A DNA stretch of 64,000 bases from Chryseobacterium sp. ERMR1:04 (GTDB lineage: Bacteria; Bacteroidota; Bacteroidia; Flavobacteriales; Weeksellaceae), in assembly GCF_001297705.1 (NCBI RefSeq), contig NZ_LIRF01000007.1:310001-374000 (forward strand), read 5' to 3'. Every line of letters begins with the position of its first letter. Position 1 is the stretch's first letter. The position numbers and the translations under genes were made by a program. Under the pieces are notes generated by a model. That model did not search any database. It was given only the letters and a program-made list of their open reading frames with translations, and was not told the origin of the DNA. Positions 15,219-25,433 of this stretch are shown here, piece after piece.

Positions 15219-16505
15219 TTAAATAATTCCAAGAAGCAACGCAGCCAACAGCATCACAACAGAAGATCCGAGAGCCCATTTTAAAGTATATTTTAAATGA
15301 TCTGAAAATTCTACGCCTGCAAGGGAAACCAATAAATATGTGGAAGGAACCAACGGGCTCAAAAGATGTGACCCTTGCCCAATAAGGCTTGCTCTTCCCA
15401 ATATCTCTGGAGAAATTCCCAGCTGATGTCCTGTAGCGACAATGATGGGTAATATTCCAAAATAATAAGCATCATTCGATAAGAAAAAAGTAAACGGAAT
15501 ACTGAAAATAGCGGTAACGATATTCAGATAGCCACCCCAGCTTTTAGGGACTATTTCTATCATACTGTTTCCCATCGCATGCATAATGCCTGAACCATTC
15601 AGGATTCCTGTGAAAATTCCTGCTCCGAAGATCATTCCTGCAACCGATAAAGCATTACCCGCATGTTTGGAAATAATCTTCTGCTGATCTTTTAATTTTG
15701 GATAATTAATAATGGAAGCAATACAGAAAGCAATCATAAACGCAATGCCCAAAGGAACAATATCAAGGATCATGACAACCAAAAGGGTGATGGTAAGCGC
15801 AAGATTAATAAGAATCAGTTTTGGACGACGAAGGGTAAGATCTACTTCACCAATAATATCATTTGTGTTGTAATTGGTGTATTTTCCGTGTTTGGCAATT
15901 CTTATTTTTTCTCTTCTTCCTAAAATGTAAGCAACAAATATTACCCACGCAATGCCTATGGCCATAATAGGAATCATCGGAACAAAAATATCTGTATGCC
16001 CAAGTTTTAGGGAACTCATTACCCTTGCCGTAGGACCGCCCCAAGGAAGAATATTCATAATTTGCCCTGCAAGCATAATGATACAGGTAAGAACCAACGG
16101 GTTCATCCCTTGTTTTTTATATAGAGGAAGCATAGCGGCAACCACAATTAAATAGGTGGAAGAACCATCACCATCCAATGATACCAACGCTGTAAGAACA
16201 GCTGTTCCTATGGTTGTTTTAATGGGATTGTCGCCAACAGTTTTCAGAATAATATTTACTAAAGGCTCAAATAAACCTGTGTCGATCATTAAACTAAAAT
16301 AAAGAATGGCAAAGATCAACATTACTCCTGTAAGCGCTATTTCTTTAACCCCGTTTTTCATCATATCTCCTAGTTCAGGACCGAATCCTGCACAAAGAGC
16401 AATGACTACAGGCACGATAACCAAGGCTGTAATCGGGGTCATTTTTTTGTTCATAATGAGCACCATAAAGATGATGATCATTAAAAATCCAAGGAATGTA
16501 AGCAT
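15219..16505 (-). CDS. CitMHS-family citrate-metal:H+ symporter
   Basis: The 428-residue protein has 11-12 hydrophobic segments and the citrate-Mg2+/Ca2+:H+ symporter pattern: GDGSSTYLIVVAAMLPLY early, ILPWGGPTARV in the first half and GSHLLSPLVPSTYLLVSLAG near the C-terminus. Homologues CitM and CitH of Bacillus import citrate as a metal complex. The gene follows the DUF2490 gene by about 22 bases and probably shares its transcript; a two-component system is divergently encoded upstream, and in Bacillus citM is likewise controlled by a two-component pair (CitST). Confidence 0.88.
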   Translation of the reverse strand: MLTFLGFLMIIIFMVLIMNKKMTPITALVIVPVVIALCAGFGPELGDMMKNGVKEIALTGVMLIFAILYFSLMIDTGLFEPLVNIILKTVGDNPIKTTIGTAVLTALVSLDGDGSSTYLIVVAAMLPLYKKQGMNPLVLTCIIMLAGQIMNILPWGGPTARVMSSLKLGHTDIFVPMIPIMAIGIAWVIFVAYILGRREKIRIAKHGKYTNYNTNDIIGEVDLTLRRPKLILINLALTITLLVVMILDIVPLGIAFMIAFCIASIINYPKLKDQQKIISKHAGNALSVAGMIFGAGIFTGILNGSGIMHAMGNSMIEIVPKSWGGYLNIVTAIFSIPFTFFLSNDAYYFGILPIIVATGHQLGISPEILGRASLIGQGSHLLSPLVPSTYLLVSLAGVEFSDHLKYTLKWALGSSVVMLLAALLLGII

Positions 16506-16527
16506 AACTAAATGTATTTTGGGTTAT

Positions 16528-17220
16528 CTATTTTTTTTCTTTTTTGCGCCAATCGAAATTGTTTCTAAATCCGACATATCCATAATTGCTGGTGGATCCG
16601 GTTTCGAGCTGATTGATAAAGGCGACTTCTATAGCAGAATTTTTTCCGGTTTTAATTCCTATTCCAGCAGTAAGACGATTGCTGTCGAATGGGTCTTCTT
16701 TCACCACATTCATTCTGATCTCATTTTTCAGAATTCCGTAGAACTTTTCTTTTTCTCCGGCTTTGTTAAAGGGAATCCTCAAAGAAATAAGGTAACGAAG
16801 TCTTACAATAAATTCGTCCGGATTGGTGATAAAACGTTCTTCCACACGGAAACGATGAGAGATGGAAGTTCTTCCGATATTCCCTCCTAAACTCACCTGT
16901 TGAAAAGGACGTTTTTCATATCTTTCCTTTTTGCTGTTATCAGATCTATAAGAATCCAACACAAGAAACATAAATCCTGCAGCGGGTTTTACGTCATTGG
17001 CCACTTCATAATCTACATACGCCGAGACCAAAAAAAGACGTGTATCATAAGCCAGATCAAAAGAACGGTATTGCGAAAGCGCTGTTAATGTACTTTTATC
17101 TGTTAATCTTGCAGACATCAAATACTGAAACCACATATTGTAATTATCACGACTTTGCGCAATTGCTGAGGTGCAAAAACCGAGGAGTAAAATGATAATT
17201 AATTTTAATTTAATCTTCAT
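16528..17220 (-). CDS. DUF2490 outer-membrane beta-barrel protein
   Basis: The 230-residue protein starts with a signal peptide (MKIKLKLIIILLLGFCTSAIAQ). The mature part alternates amphipathic strands (WFQYLMSARLTDKSTLTALSQYRSF, IGRTSISHRFRVEERF, TAGIGIKTGKNSAIEVAFINQ) and ends in an aromatic-rich strand, typical of DUF2490, a small outer-membrane barrel family. It is first in the run with the two carboxylate transporters, so it may serve as an outer-membrane pore for the same substrates (inference). Confidence 0.75.
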   Translation of the reverse strand: MKIKLKLIIILLLGFCTSAIAQSRDNYNMWFQYLMSARLTDKSTLTALSQYRSFDLAYDTRLFLVSAYVDYEVANDVKPAAGFMFLVLDSYRSDNSKKERYEKRPFQQVSLGGNIGRTSISHRFRVEERFITNPDEFIVRLRYLISLRIPFNKAGEKEKFYGILKNEIRMNVVKEDPFDSNRLTAGIGIKTGKNSAIEVAFINQLETGSTSNYGYVGFRNNFDWRKKEKK

Positions 17221-17337
17221 GTAATGTTTAATTAATATCTATCTTCTCAAATATATCCAGAAGAAGAAATCGCCGATTAATTTTTCAATCAATGACAGTT
17301 TTTATCAGTAAACTGCATGTCGGGCTCAAAAAGATGT

Positions 17338-17345
17338 TATATTTG
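17338..17345 (+). promoter_or_regulatory. -7 element before the LytS-type kinase
   Basis: TATATTTG is an exact match to the Bacteroidota -7 consensus TAnnTTTG, 26 bases before the ATG. No clear -33 TTG is present. Confidence 0.4.
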
Positions 17346-17370
17346 GAAGACCGAAAATTCTAATTTTTAG

Positions 17371-18480
17371 ATGTTTTTACTTGTAAATATTGTAGTTATA
17401 CTGTTGGTTTTTAGAGTTTTGTTTAATGATAAGATTCTTAAAATACTGATGAAATACCGTTGGAGCTTTTTATTGAAGTTTCAGCATGTTTTCTTCTTTT
17501 TTGTTTTCATTTTGATCACTTTTTTCACCGAAAACTACTTTCTTGATGCTCCGGAATTAATTTGGTGCGTATTATTTGTAATTATTTTCAATATCGGATT
17601 GTATTATTTGGTGTACTATTATCTGGTTCCGCAATTTTATTTATCCAACAAGTATCCGCAGTTTATTTTGTATGCTTTGATCTGTTTTTTAGTATCCAGC
17701 CTTTTTAGAATTTTATTGGAGCCCGCAGTTTTTAGAATGAACTTTAATGAAACACTTTCCAATACCAAATTTTTATACAATGTGTATACGGAGCAGGGAA
17801 TTGTGATCCTTGTAGCTTCATTTTTAGGAATTACGAAAGATAAATTTTTAATAGAACAGGATTTTCAGGAGCTGGGAGAAGAAAAAGATCAGTTGCATTT
17901 GGATCTGCTTAAATCTAAACTAAATCCTCACTTTCTGCTGAATACGTTGAATAACATTTATTCAAAAAGTTTTCATTCATCAGAAAATACCTCAGAATCT
18001 ATTTTGCAGCTTAGTAAACTGCTTCAATATGTAATTTATGATACCAATAAAGAAAAGATCAACATCGCGCAGGAATTTTCTTCCATTCAGTCTCTTACCG
18101 GATTGTATCAATTAAAATACAATAACCGACTGGATATTTCTTTTGATATTCAGGATGAAGAAACACTGGATTTAATTGAAATTCCGCCTTCTATTTTTCT
18201 TACCTTATTTGAAAATGCCCTGAAACATTCTGCCATCGGAATTGAAACCGACAGTTTTATAAAAGTGCATTACAAAATAGAAAATCAGGAGATTTATTTT
18301 GAAATTATAAATACCATTGCCAAAAAGAAAATCCGTGTGAATGACGAAGATAATGGCGGATTGGGGAATGAAGCCGTAATGAGTATCTTAGAGAAAAATT
18401 ATTCAGGAATGTTTACTTTTCTTTCCACAGAAGGAGATAATAACGAATATAAGACCGTTTTAAAAATTAAATTATCATGA
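17371..18480 (+). CDS. LytS-type membrane sensor histidine kinase
   Basis: The 369-residue protein has four or five N-terminal transmembrane helices (residues 1-165) without a periplasmic sensor domain, then a His_kinase (PF06580) region with the phospho-acceptor in LNPHFLLNTLNNI (His187) and an ATPase part with FENALKHS (N-box) and DNGGLGNE (G-box). It overlaps the response regulator gene by four bases (ATGA), so translation is coupled. Being divergent from the DUF2490-CitMHS-DAACS genes, it probably senses carboxylates and controls them; this is inference from layout. Confidence 0.88.
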   Translation: MFLLVNIVVILLVFRVLFNDKILKILMKYRWSFLLKFQHVFFFFVFILITFFTENYFLDAPELIWCVLFVIIFNIGLYYLVYYYLVPQFYLSNKYPQFILYALICFLVSSLFRILLEPAVFRMNFNETLSNTKFLYNVYTEQGIVILVASFLGITKDKFLIEQDFQELGEEKDQLHLDLLKSKLNPHFLLNTLNNIYSKSFHSSENTSESILQLSKLLQYVIYDTNKEKINIAQEFSSIQSLTGLYQLKYNNRLDISFDIQDEETLDLIEIPPSIFLTLFENALKHSAIGIETDSFIKVHYKIENQEIYFEIINTIAKKKIRVNDEDNGGLGNEAVMSILEKNYSGMFTFLSTEGDNNEYKTVLKIKLS

Positions 18481-19175
18481 CCAATTTGACAATAGTAAGT
18501 GTAGATGATGAATATCCTGCGTTGCAGCTTATCGAGCAGTACTGTGATCAAATAGAAGGAATCGACCTTTTAAAAGGATTTCAAAATCCGGAAGAAGCGT
18601 TGGAATACCTTCGAAACAATAAGGTAGATCTGGTGATTCTGGATATCAATATGCCTTATATGAATGGAATTGAACTATTGCAGCAGCTTCCGTACAAACC
18701 ACTCTGTATATTTCTCACGCTGGAAACCCAATATGCAGTAAAAGCTTTTGAGTTGGATGTCGTGCATTATCTTGTGAAGCCTGTAGATTTTGAAACATTT
18801 AAAAAGGCGGTGAATAAGGCCAAAGATTTTTTACAGTTTAAAAATTCAGCAGAGAATAAAAAGCAGGAAGATTTTATCATGTTTAAATCCAATTATATAA
18901 TGAATAAAGTTTTGCTGGAAGATATCAAATGGATTCAGGGTTTTGGAGAATACATCATCCTTATTACGCCGCTCAAAAAATACATGATTCTGGAGCGAAT
19001 GTCTAATTTTGAAGAAAAATTTCAAGACTTAGGATTTATCAGAATTCATAAGTCATATATTGTTTTGTCTTCTCATATCAGTTCTTATGATACCAGCAAT
19101 GTGTATCTTAAAGATGGAGATAAACTTCCGCTTGGGAGAACATATAAGAATTTCTTGAAAACGCATTTGAATTAG
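18477..19175 (+). CDS. LytTR-family response regulator
   Basis: The 232-residue protein has a receiver domain (residues 1-120) with the acidic pocket DDE near the start, phospho-acceptor Asp56 in VILDINMPYMNG, and KPVDFETF with the conserved lysine. The C-terminal LytTR DNA-binding domain (about 130-232) includes EDIKWIQGFGEYIIL and FIRIHKSYIVLSSHI. Partner of the kinase immediately upstream. LytTR regulators bind paired direct repeats near their targets; I did not identify such sites in the divergent promoter. Confidence 0.92.
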   Translation: MTNLTIVSVDDEYPALQLIEQYCDQIEGIDLLKGFQNPEEALEYLRNNKVDLVILDINMPYMNGIELLQQLPYKPLCIFLTLETQYAVKAFELDVVHYLVKPVDFETFKKAVNKAKDFLQFKNSAENKKQEDFIMFKSNYIMNKVLLEDIKWIQGFGEYIILITPLKKYMILERMSNFEEKFQDLGFIRIHKSYIVLSSHISSYDTSNVYLKDGDKLPLGRTYKNFLKTHLN

Positions 19176-19547
19176 AAGGTTACTTACAAATAAGAGTATT
19201 ATATTTTTTTCTTTTGTCTTAACACAAAAAGAAACAAAAAGTCAAGACTGGAAACTTTCACTAAAAATAAACTTTGTTCTCTAAAAAATCTAAAACTTGC
19301 GCGAATTCAACATTTGTTATTCGATGCTAAATTTGTCTCGCGCTTCAAACAGTAGATTTTTTTTAACGTTCACAAAGTCTATTTTATTAACGCTTAAGTT
19401 TCCTAGGTCATATAATGAAACCCCTTCCTCACCTGAACTCAATCATTAGATAAAAAGTGGTTTAAAACTATTACAAATTTTGATTTCTAATGAGAGATAA
19501 ATCTAAAAAAAAGTATCCAGAGTCTGAATACTTTTTATTAATTATTT
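19176..19547. other. Convergent intergenic region with repeat-like sequence
   Basis: About 370 bases. The stretch 19195-19410 (beginning near TTTTGTCTTAACACAAAAAG) looks like a dispersed non-coding element and contains short inverted words; it resembles the AAAAGAAACAAAA word near 49760. The only defined signal is the terminator at 19508-19540. Confidence 0.5.
19508..19540 (-). terminator. Terminator of the M1 peptidase gene
   Basis: Arms AAAAAGTATCCAGA (19508-19521) and TCTGAATACTTTTT (19523-19536) pair over 14 bases with one G-T wobble; on the minus strand the stem is followed by eight T residues. It lies directly after the peptidase stop. Confidence 0.75.
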
Positions 19548-21923
19548 TTATTTCTTTCCGGCGGCCTGCATCGGGTTTATTTTTCCATTAGAACCTCCTC
19601 TTACCGCTTGTTGCTGCTTTTGTTTAAATACCTGGAATTTTGAAATTTCAGAAGTACTTCCGTCATTGCTCCAGAAATTATTGGAAGTATCAATATCTGC
19701 GGTTTCTTTCATAGGATCCAGCTGGATAGATTTTAATTTCTTTTCAAAATAATACGTCTTTGAAACTTTTTGTTCATTTAACCTCCAGATTTGTGCTGAA
19801 GATTTATCGTATAATTTGGTGCCGTCGTCAAAAGTAAACTCAAGAATTACCGGCATTACCAATCCGCCTTTGTTTACAAAATCAATTTGATAAGCCGTAA
19901 TATTTTTAAATTTTTCTTTGTCTTTATTGTCAAGAGTAGCCATATTATCTGCTTTTACAGCATATTCTTTATTGTTGTCTACCTTTTCTTCACCTCTGTC
20001 ATATCGGTAATAGAAATCCTGAAGTTCTTTATCTTTATCTACAAAGAAGGTAATGCTTTTGTCTTCTTTATTTCTGATTTTAGAAAGGTCTTCAAAACTA
20101 TTCACTAAAGGTTTTTCTACTTTGTATGTTGTTTCATTAGCCTGTGGTACCGAATTGAGATCAGGAGTGGCAATGGTTACTTTATCAATGGCAATATCTA
20201 CAGGATCTGTTCCGTAGAACCAACCTCTCCAGAACCAATCTAAATCTTCACCGCTTGCATCTTCCATTGTTCTGAAAAAATCTGCAGGTTCAGGGTGTTT
20301 AAAAGCCCATCTTTTAGCATACGTTTTAAAAGCTTTATCGAAAAGTTCTCTTCCCATAATGGTTTCACGAAGAATATTTAATCCTGTTGCCGGTTTTGAG
20401 TAGGCATTCGGACCAAACTGAACAATATTCTCAGAATTCGACATGATAGGTTCTAACTGATCTTTAGGAAGTTTCATATAATCAACAATCGTCCATGCCG
20501 GACCACGTTTTGAAGGAAATTTATTATCCCATTTTTCTTCTGTAAGATATTCTGTGAAAGTATTTAATCCTTCATCCATCCAGGTCCATTGTCTTTCATC
20601 TGAATTAATGATCATTGGGAAAAAGTTATGTCCCACTTCATGAATCACGACTCCGATCATTCCGTTTTTTGTTCCTTCAGAATAGGTTCCGTCTTTTTCT
20701 GTTCTTCCGAAGTTGAAACAGATCATTGGGTATTCCATTCCGTTGGCTGCTTCCACAGATTGGGCCACAGGATATGGATAAGGAATTGTGAATTCTGAAT
20801 AGGTCTTAATTGTGTGGGCAACAGCTTTTGTTGAATATTTTCTATATAAAGCATAGGCTTCTTTTGGATAGAAACTCATGGCCATTACTTTATTATTGTT
20901 TTCAGGAATAACAACGCGCATTCCGTCCCAAACAAATTTTCTTGATGAGGTCCAGGCAAAATCTCTTACATCATTTGCTTCAAAATTCCATGTTTTTCTT
21001 TGTTTAGCATGGTTTTTCTCTGCTTTTTTAGCGTCATCCAACGTAACGATTTCTATCGGTTCATTGGCACTTTCTGCTTTTCTGTATCTAGCTAATTGGT
21101 CTGATGTTAAAACCTGTTCGTAGTTTTTACATTCTCCAGTTCCTCCTACGATATGATCTGCAGGAACATTCATCGAAACTTTAAAGTTTCCGAAAACTAA
21201 GGCAAATTCACCTCTTCCTGTAAACTGATGATTCTGCCACCCATGGAAATCACTGTAGACACACATTCTGGGATACCATTGCGTTATGGTATAAAGATCG
21301 TTTCCATCTTCCGCAAAATTTTCATAGCCGCCACGGCCTCCCATTTTTATTCTGTCTGGGATATTGTAGTTCCAATCTACTTTAAAAACCAGTTTTTCTC
21401 CTTTTTTCAGCGCCTTCGGTAAATCAATACGCATCATGGTTTGGTTTACGGTATATTTCAACGGAGTTCCGGATAGATCGGTTACTTTTTCAAGAACGAC
21501 TCCATATCCATTATCTTTTGCAGGCAGATCGGTTATTTTAAGCTTCTGATCAGTGGTAGATTTAGGAAGGGTAGAAGAGGCTGGGAAGTCCGCTTTTTTT
21601 ACAGTAGACTGTTCATTTTCATCTAACTGAAGCCAGATATATTCCAAGTCATCAGGAGAATTATTGTAATACGTAATCGTTTCAGAACCTTTCAAATTCC
21701 TTTTATCTTCATCCAGATAAGCTGTGATGTCGTAGTCGGCTTTGTTTTGCCAATATCCATGTCCCGGTGCTCCGGAAGCAGTTCTGTAAATATTAGGAGT
21801 AGGAAGAATGGTTCCTAGTTGCTCAAATCTGTTTCCGTGATTGCTTCCCGGATTATTTTGAATATTTTGAGCAGATAGACCCGTATATAAAAATACTGAA
21901 AGTACAGTTACTTTTAGTTTCAT
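19548..21923 (-). CDS. M1-family metallopeptidase (intact copy)
   Basis: The 791-residue protein has a signal peptide (MKLKVTVLSVFLYTGLSAQ), an N-terminal beta domain and a gluzincin core with HEVGHN at His428-Asn433 and the third zinc ligand Glu451 in MDEGLNTF, exactly the HEXXH-x18-E spacing. The usual exopeptidase GAMEN motif is replaced by NGMEYP. The protein is therefore an exported zinc aminopeptidase-like enzyme, and the C-terminus (GGSNGKINPMQAAGKK) is basic and Gly-rich without a T9SS domain. A near-identical tandem copy follows upstream at 22134-24512. Confidence 0.9.
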   Translation of the reverse strand: MKLKVTVLSVFLYTGLSAQNIQNNPGSNHGNRFEQLGTILPTPNIYRTASGAPGHGYWQNKADYDITAYLDEDKRNLKGSETITYYNNSPDDLEYIWLQLDENEQSTVKKADFPASSTLPKSTTDQKLKITDLPAKDNGYGVVLEKVTDLSGTPLKYTVNQTMMRIDLPKALKKGEKLVFKVDWNYNIPDRIKMGGRGGYENFAEDGNDLYTITQWYPRMCVYSDFHGWQNHQFTGRGEFALVFGNFKVSMNVPADHIVGGTGECKNYEQVLTSDQLARYRKAESANEPIEIVTLDDAKKAEKNHAKQRKTWNFEANDVRDFAWTSSRKFVWDGMRVVIPENNNKVMAMSFYPKEAYALYRKYSTKAVAHTIKTYSEFTIPYPYPVAQSVEAANGMEYPMICFNFGRTEKDGTYSEGTKNGMIGVVIHEVGHNFFPMIINSDERQWTWMDEGLNTFTEYLTEEKWDNKFPSKRGPAWTIVDYMKLPKDQLEPIMSNSENIVQFGPNAYSKPATGLNILRETIMGRELFDKAFKTYAKRWAFKHPEPADFFRTMEDASGEDLDWFWRGWFYGTDPVDIAIDKVTIATPDLNSVPQANETTYKVEKPLVNSFEDLSKIRNKEDKSITFFVDKDKELQDFYYRYDRGEEKVDNNKEYAVKADNMATLDNKDKEKFKNITAYQIDFVNKGGLVMPVILEFTFDDGTKLYDKSSAQIWRLNEQKVSKTYYFEKKLKSIQLDPMKETADIDTSNNFWSNDGSTSEISKFQVFKQKQQQAVRGGSNGKINPMQAAGKK

Positions 21924-21945
21924 GACAGAATAATTTAAGAATCAT

Positions 21946-21977
21946 CAAATATAATAATAAGTAGTTGAAAATTTCAA
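21946..21977 (-). promoter_or_regulatory. Promoter of the intact M1 peptidase
   Basis: On the minus strand TTG (21977-21975) and TATATTTG (21953-21946) are separated by 21 bases, close to the Bacteroidota -33/-7 geometry, about 23 bases before the ATG. Confidence 0.5.
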
Positions 21978-22133
21978 TATGTTTCTTTCTTAATTAAACT
22001 CTGTCATTTTTAGGTTTCTTGTTGCTCTTTTAAGGTTGATAATTACAGTAATTATTTACCAATTTTTATCATGATTTTTGATTTTACCTTGATGTTTGTT
22101 GCTGAAGATTATGGATGTTTTTTATCAATATTT

Positions 22134-24512
22134 TTATTTCTTTCCGGCGGCTTGCATTGGGTTTATTTTTCCATTGGAACCTCCTCTTACAGCTTGTTGC
22201 TGCTTTTGTTTAAATACCTGGAACTTTGAAATTTCAGAAGTGCTTCCGTCATTGCTCCAGAAATTATTGGAAGTGTCAATATCTGCGGTTTCTTTCATAG
22301 GATCCAGCTGGATAGATTTTAATTTCTTATCAAAATAATACGTCTTGGAAACTTTCTGCTCATTCAGTCTCCAGATCTGCGCCGAAGATTTATCGTATAA
22401 TTTGGTGCCATCCTCAAAAGTAAATTCAAGAATGATAGGCATTACTAATCCGCCTTTGTTCACAAAATCAATTTGATAGGCTGTGATTTTTTTTAATTTT
22501 TCTTTGTCTTTATTGTCAAGGGATGTAATATTATCTACCTTTTCAGTGTATTCTTTATTGTTGTCTATCTTTTCTTCACCTCTGTCATATCGGTAATAGA
22601 AATCCTGAAGCTTTTTGTCTTTATCTACAAAGAATGTGATGTTTTTATCTTCTCTGTTTCTGATTTTAGAAATATCTTGAAATTCGTTTTGTAAAGGTTT
22701 CTCGATAGTATATATTTCTTCTTTTGTTGTTGGAATGGCGTCTAAATCCGGAGCAGCAATGGTTACTTTATCAATAGCAATATCTACGGGATCTGTTCCG
22801 TAGAACCAGCCTCTCCAGAACCAATCTAGGTCTTCACCGCTTGCATCTTCTATTGTTCTGAAAAAATCTGCAGGCTCCGGAGTTTTGAAAGCCCATCTTT
22901 TGGCATAGGTTTTAATCGCTTTATCGAAAAGTGCTCTTCCCATAATGGTTTCCCTTAGAATATTCAATGCTGTTGCCGGTTTGGCATATGCATTGGGGCC
23001 AAAATGTTCAATATTTTCAGAATTGGTCATAATGGGTTCCAACTGGTCTTTTGGAAGCTTCATATAATCTACAATTGCCCAGGCCGGGCCACGCTTTGAA
23101 GGAAACTTGTTATCCCATCTTTCTTCAGTAAGATATTCTATAAAGGTATTAAGGCCTTCGTCCATCCAGGTCCATTGTCTTTCGTCTGAATTGATGATCA
23201 TGGGAAAGAAGTTGTGTCCAACTTCATGAATAATTATTCCAACCATTTCATTTTTCGTTGCTTCAGAATAGGTTCCGTCTTTTTCTGTCCTTCCTTTGTT
23301 GAAGCAAATCATCGGGTATTCCATTGCATTGTTAGCGTCTATAGATTGTGCTACGGGATAAGGATACGGTGTTGTAAATTCAGAATATGTTTTTAGAGTA
23401 TGGGCAATTGTTTTTGTAGAATATTTTCCAAATAATCCGTAAGCTTCTTTCGGATAAAAGCTCATAGCCATTACTTTATTATTGTTTTCAGGAATAACAA
23501 CGCGCATTCCGTCCCAGACAAATTTTCTGGATGAGGTCTATGCGAAATCCCTGACATCATTTGCTTCAAAAATCCATGTCTTTCTTTGTTTAGCATGATT
23601 TTTTTCTGCTTTTTTAGCCTCATTTAATGTTGCAATTTCAACGGGCTCACTAGAGGTTTCTGCTTTTTTGTATCTTTCTAATTGATCTGGTGTTAAAACC
23701 TGTTCGTAGTTTTTGCATTCTCCTGTACCACCCACTAAATGATCCGAAGGAACATTAATAGACACTTTAAAATTTCCGAAAGCCAAAGCAAATTCTCCTA
23801 CTCCTGCAAATTGATGATTTTGCCATCCTTTAAAATCATTGTAGACACACATTCTTGGATACCACTGGGCCATGGTGTAAAGGTCATTTCCGTCTTCTGG
23901 AAAGTTTTCGTAACCTCCACGCGCTCCTGGTGTTATTGCTCTTTCGGGGATGTTATAGTTCCAATTTACCTTAAAAATAAATTTTTCTCCTTTTTTTAAA
24001 ACCTTTGATAAGTCAATACGCATCATTGTTTTATTCACAGTATAGGTAAGGGGAGCGCCCAGCAGATCAGTTACTTTTTCAAGCCGTACACCATATCCAT
24101 TATCTTTTATGGGTAATTCGGTGGATCTTATATTTTGTTCGGTTGTAATTTGTGGGATGGTAGAAGAAAATCCATAATCTGCATTATTAATACTGGAATG
24201 CTCATTTTCATCTAATTGAAGCCATATGTATTCCAAATCATCAGGAGAATTGTTGTAATAGGTAATGGTTTCAGAACCTTTTAGATTTCTTTTATCTTCA
24301 TCTAAATAGGCAGCAATATCATAGTCTGCTCTGCTTTGCCAATATCCATGACCTGGAGCACCGGAAGCAGTTCTATATATATTAGGAGTAGGGAGTGTAG
24401 TCCCTAGTTGTTCAAATTTATTTCCGTGATTACTCTGGGGATTATTTTGAATATTTTGTGCGGCTAAGCCTATGCAGGTAAATACGGAAAGTAGGGTTAG
24501 GTTTGATTTCAT
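22134..24512 (-). pseudogene. M1-family metallopeptidase, second copy, interrupted by amber codon
   Basis: This is a tandem duplicate of the gene at 19548-21923, with very high similarity in the C-terminal half. The start is placed at ATG 24512 (MKSNLTLLSVFTCIGLAAQ, a signal peptide). At 23538-23540 the codon for the Trp of the intact copy's FAWTSSRKF is TAG instead of TGG; the frame stays open on both sides, so only this base change breaks it. The HEVGHN motif and third ligand are downstream of the stop. Either an inactive duplicate, a recent nonsense mutation, or a base-call error. The remaining downstream frame could start at Met 23507, which would lack the N-terminal domain and signal. 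Confidence 0.85.
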
Positions 24513-24678
24513 AAGCAAAAAATTAAAATTGTCAAGCATGTATTACTTATTGTGAATTAATAGATTTTAGTGTTTTTTTACACCAAATCGACTATTAAAT
24601 GGAAATAAAATATTTGATATAGTAAATTCATTTTATTTTCATATTTAAAATTAATTCACTAAGTATACGCTCCTTTTT

Positions 24679-24686
24679 CAAATATA
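24679..24686 (-). promoter_or_regulatory. -7 element before the second M1 copy
   Basis: TATATTTG on the minus strand, followed by the same kind of AT context as at 21946-21953 before the first copy, but about 165 bases from the ATG instead of 23, so the leader has diverged or gained sequence. Confidence 0.35.
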
Positions 24687-24726
24687 ATGATAAGAATTTA
24701 AAACTAATGATAAGAATGGTTGAATA

Positions 24727-25305
24727 TTAAAAAGGAATTCTTTCTAATGTCATTTTTAAGGCTAATGCAAAGACACCGGAAGAAACAAATAGGATCCAAT
24801 CTTTCTTATTCACCTTAAAGATTTTAAGGGCAATAAATAATACAATTAATATAACGAATACAATAATAATCTGTCCGAGTTCTAAGCCAATGTTAAACCC
24901 TAAAAGCGGAAAGAAAATATTTTGACTTTTGGCTATCATTACTCTTGCGGTATTGGCAAATCCCATCCCATGAATAAGTCCAAAAATTAAGGCTAAATAA
25001 TAGTTAGCACGCATCAAGGTCTGTTTTTGATTTTTCATGATAATATTGTCCAGTGAAGTGAGAACAATAGTCAGCGGAATTAAAAATTCTACCCAAGCTG
25101 AAGGAACTCTGAAAACATCAAGAATACTTAACGCCAAAGTAATGGAATGGCCAATGGTAAATGCAGTGACCAAGATTAGAATTTTCTTCCAGTCATTATA
25201 AGAGTACACAGCAATTAAGGCCAAAACAAAAAGCTGATGGTCTAAAGCGTCCAATGAAATGATATGTTCCCAGCCTAATTGTAAATAGAATAAAAAGTCC
25301 TGCAT
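24727..25305 (-). CDS. HupE/UreJ-family membrane protein
   Basis: The 192-residue protein has about six transmembrane helices. It starts with MQDFLFYLQLGWEHIISLDALDHQLF, carrying the WEHIxxxxDHxLF pattern of the HupE/UreJ_2 family, and has GLIHGMGFANTA in the centre. HupE/UreJ proteins are thought to handle nickel or cobalt, but the short Bacteroidota type is of unproven substrate. In related genomes it often lies near DUF6702 and M1 peptidase genes; here those partners are present but separated by a subtilase gene. Confidence 0.82.
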   Translation of the reverse strand: MQDFLFYLQLGWEHIISLDALDHQLFVLALIAVYSYNDWKKILILVTAFTIGHSITLALSILDVFRVPSAWVEFLIPLTIVLTSLDNIIMKNQKQTLMRANYYLALIFGLIHGMGFANTARVMIAKSQNIFFPLLGFNIGLELGQIIIVFVILIVLFIALKIFKVNKKDWILFVSSGVFALALKMTLERIPF

Positions 25306-25350
25306 AAGTGTCTTGGTTTATAATAGATTAAAGAGTTTTTTTAGGTTAAA

Positions 25351-25358
25351 TATCTTTG
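25351..25358 (+). promoter_or_regulatory. -7 element before the subtilase
   Basis: TATCTTTG fits TAnnTTTG; it lies 76 bases before the chosen ATG. No good -33 box was found. Confidence 0.3.
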
Positions 25359-25433
25359 GGGTTTAATAATGTATGTTAATCTTCTGTTGAATGAATAAAA
25401 ATTGTATAATTGTATTGTTAAAAATTGCACAAT

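Noticed and set aside
16306..16890. 194-residue plus-strand frame
   Set aside because: Antisense to CitMHS and DUF2490, both clearly coding on the minus strand.
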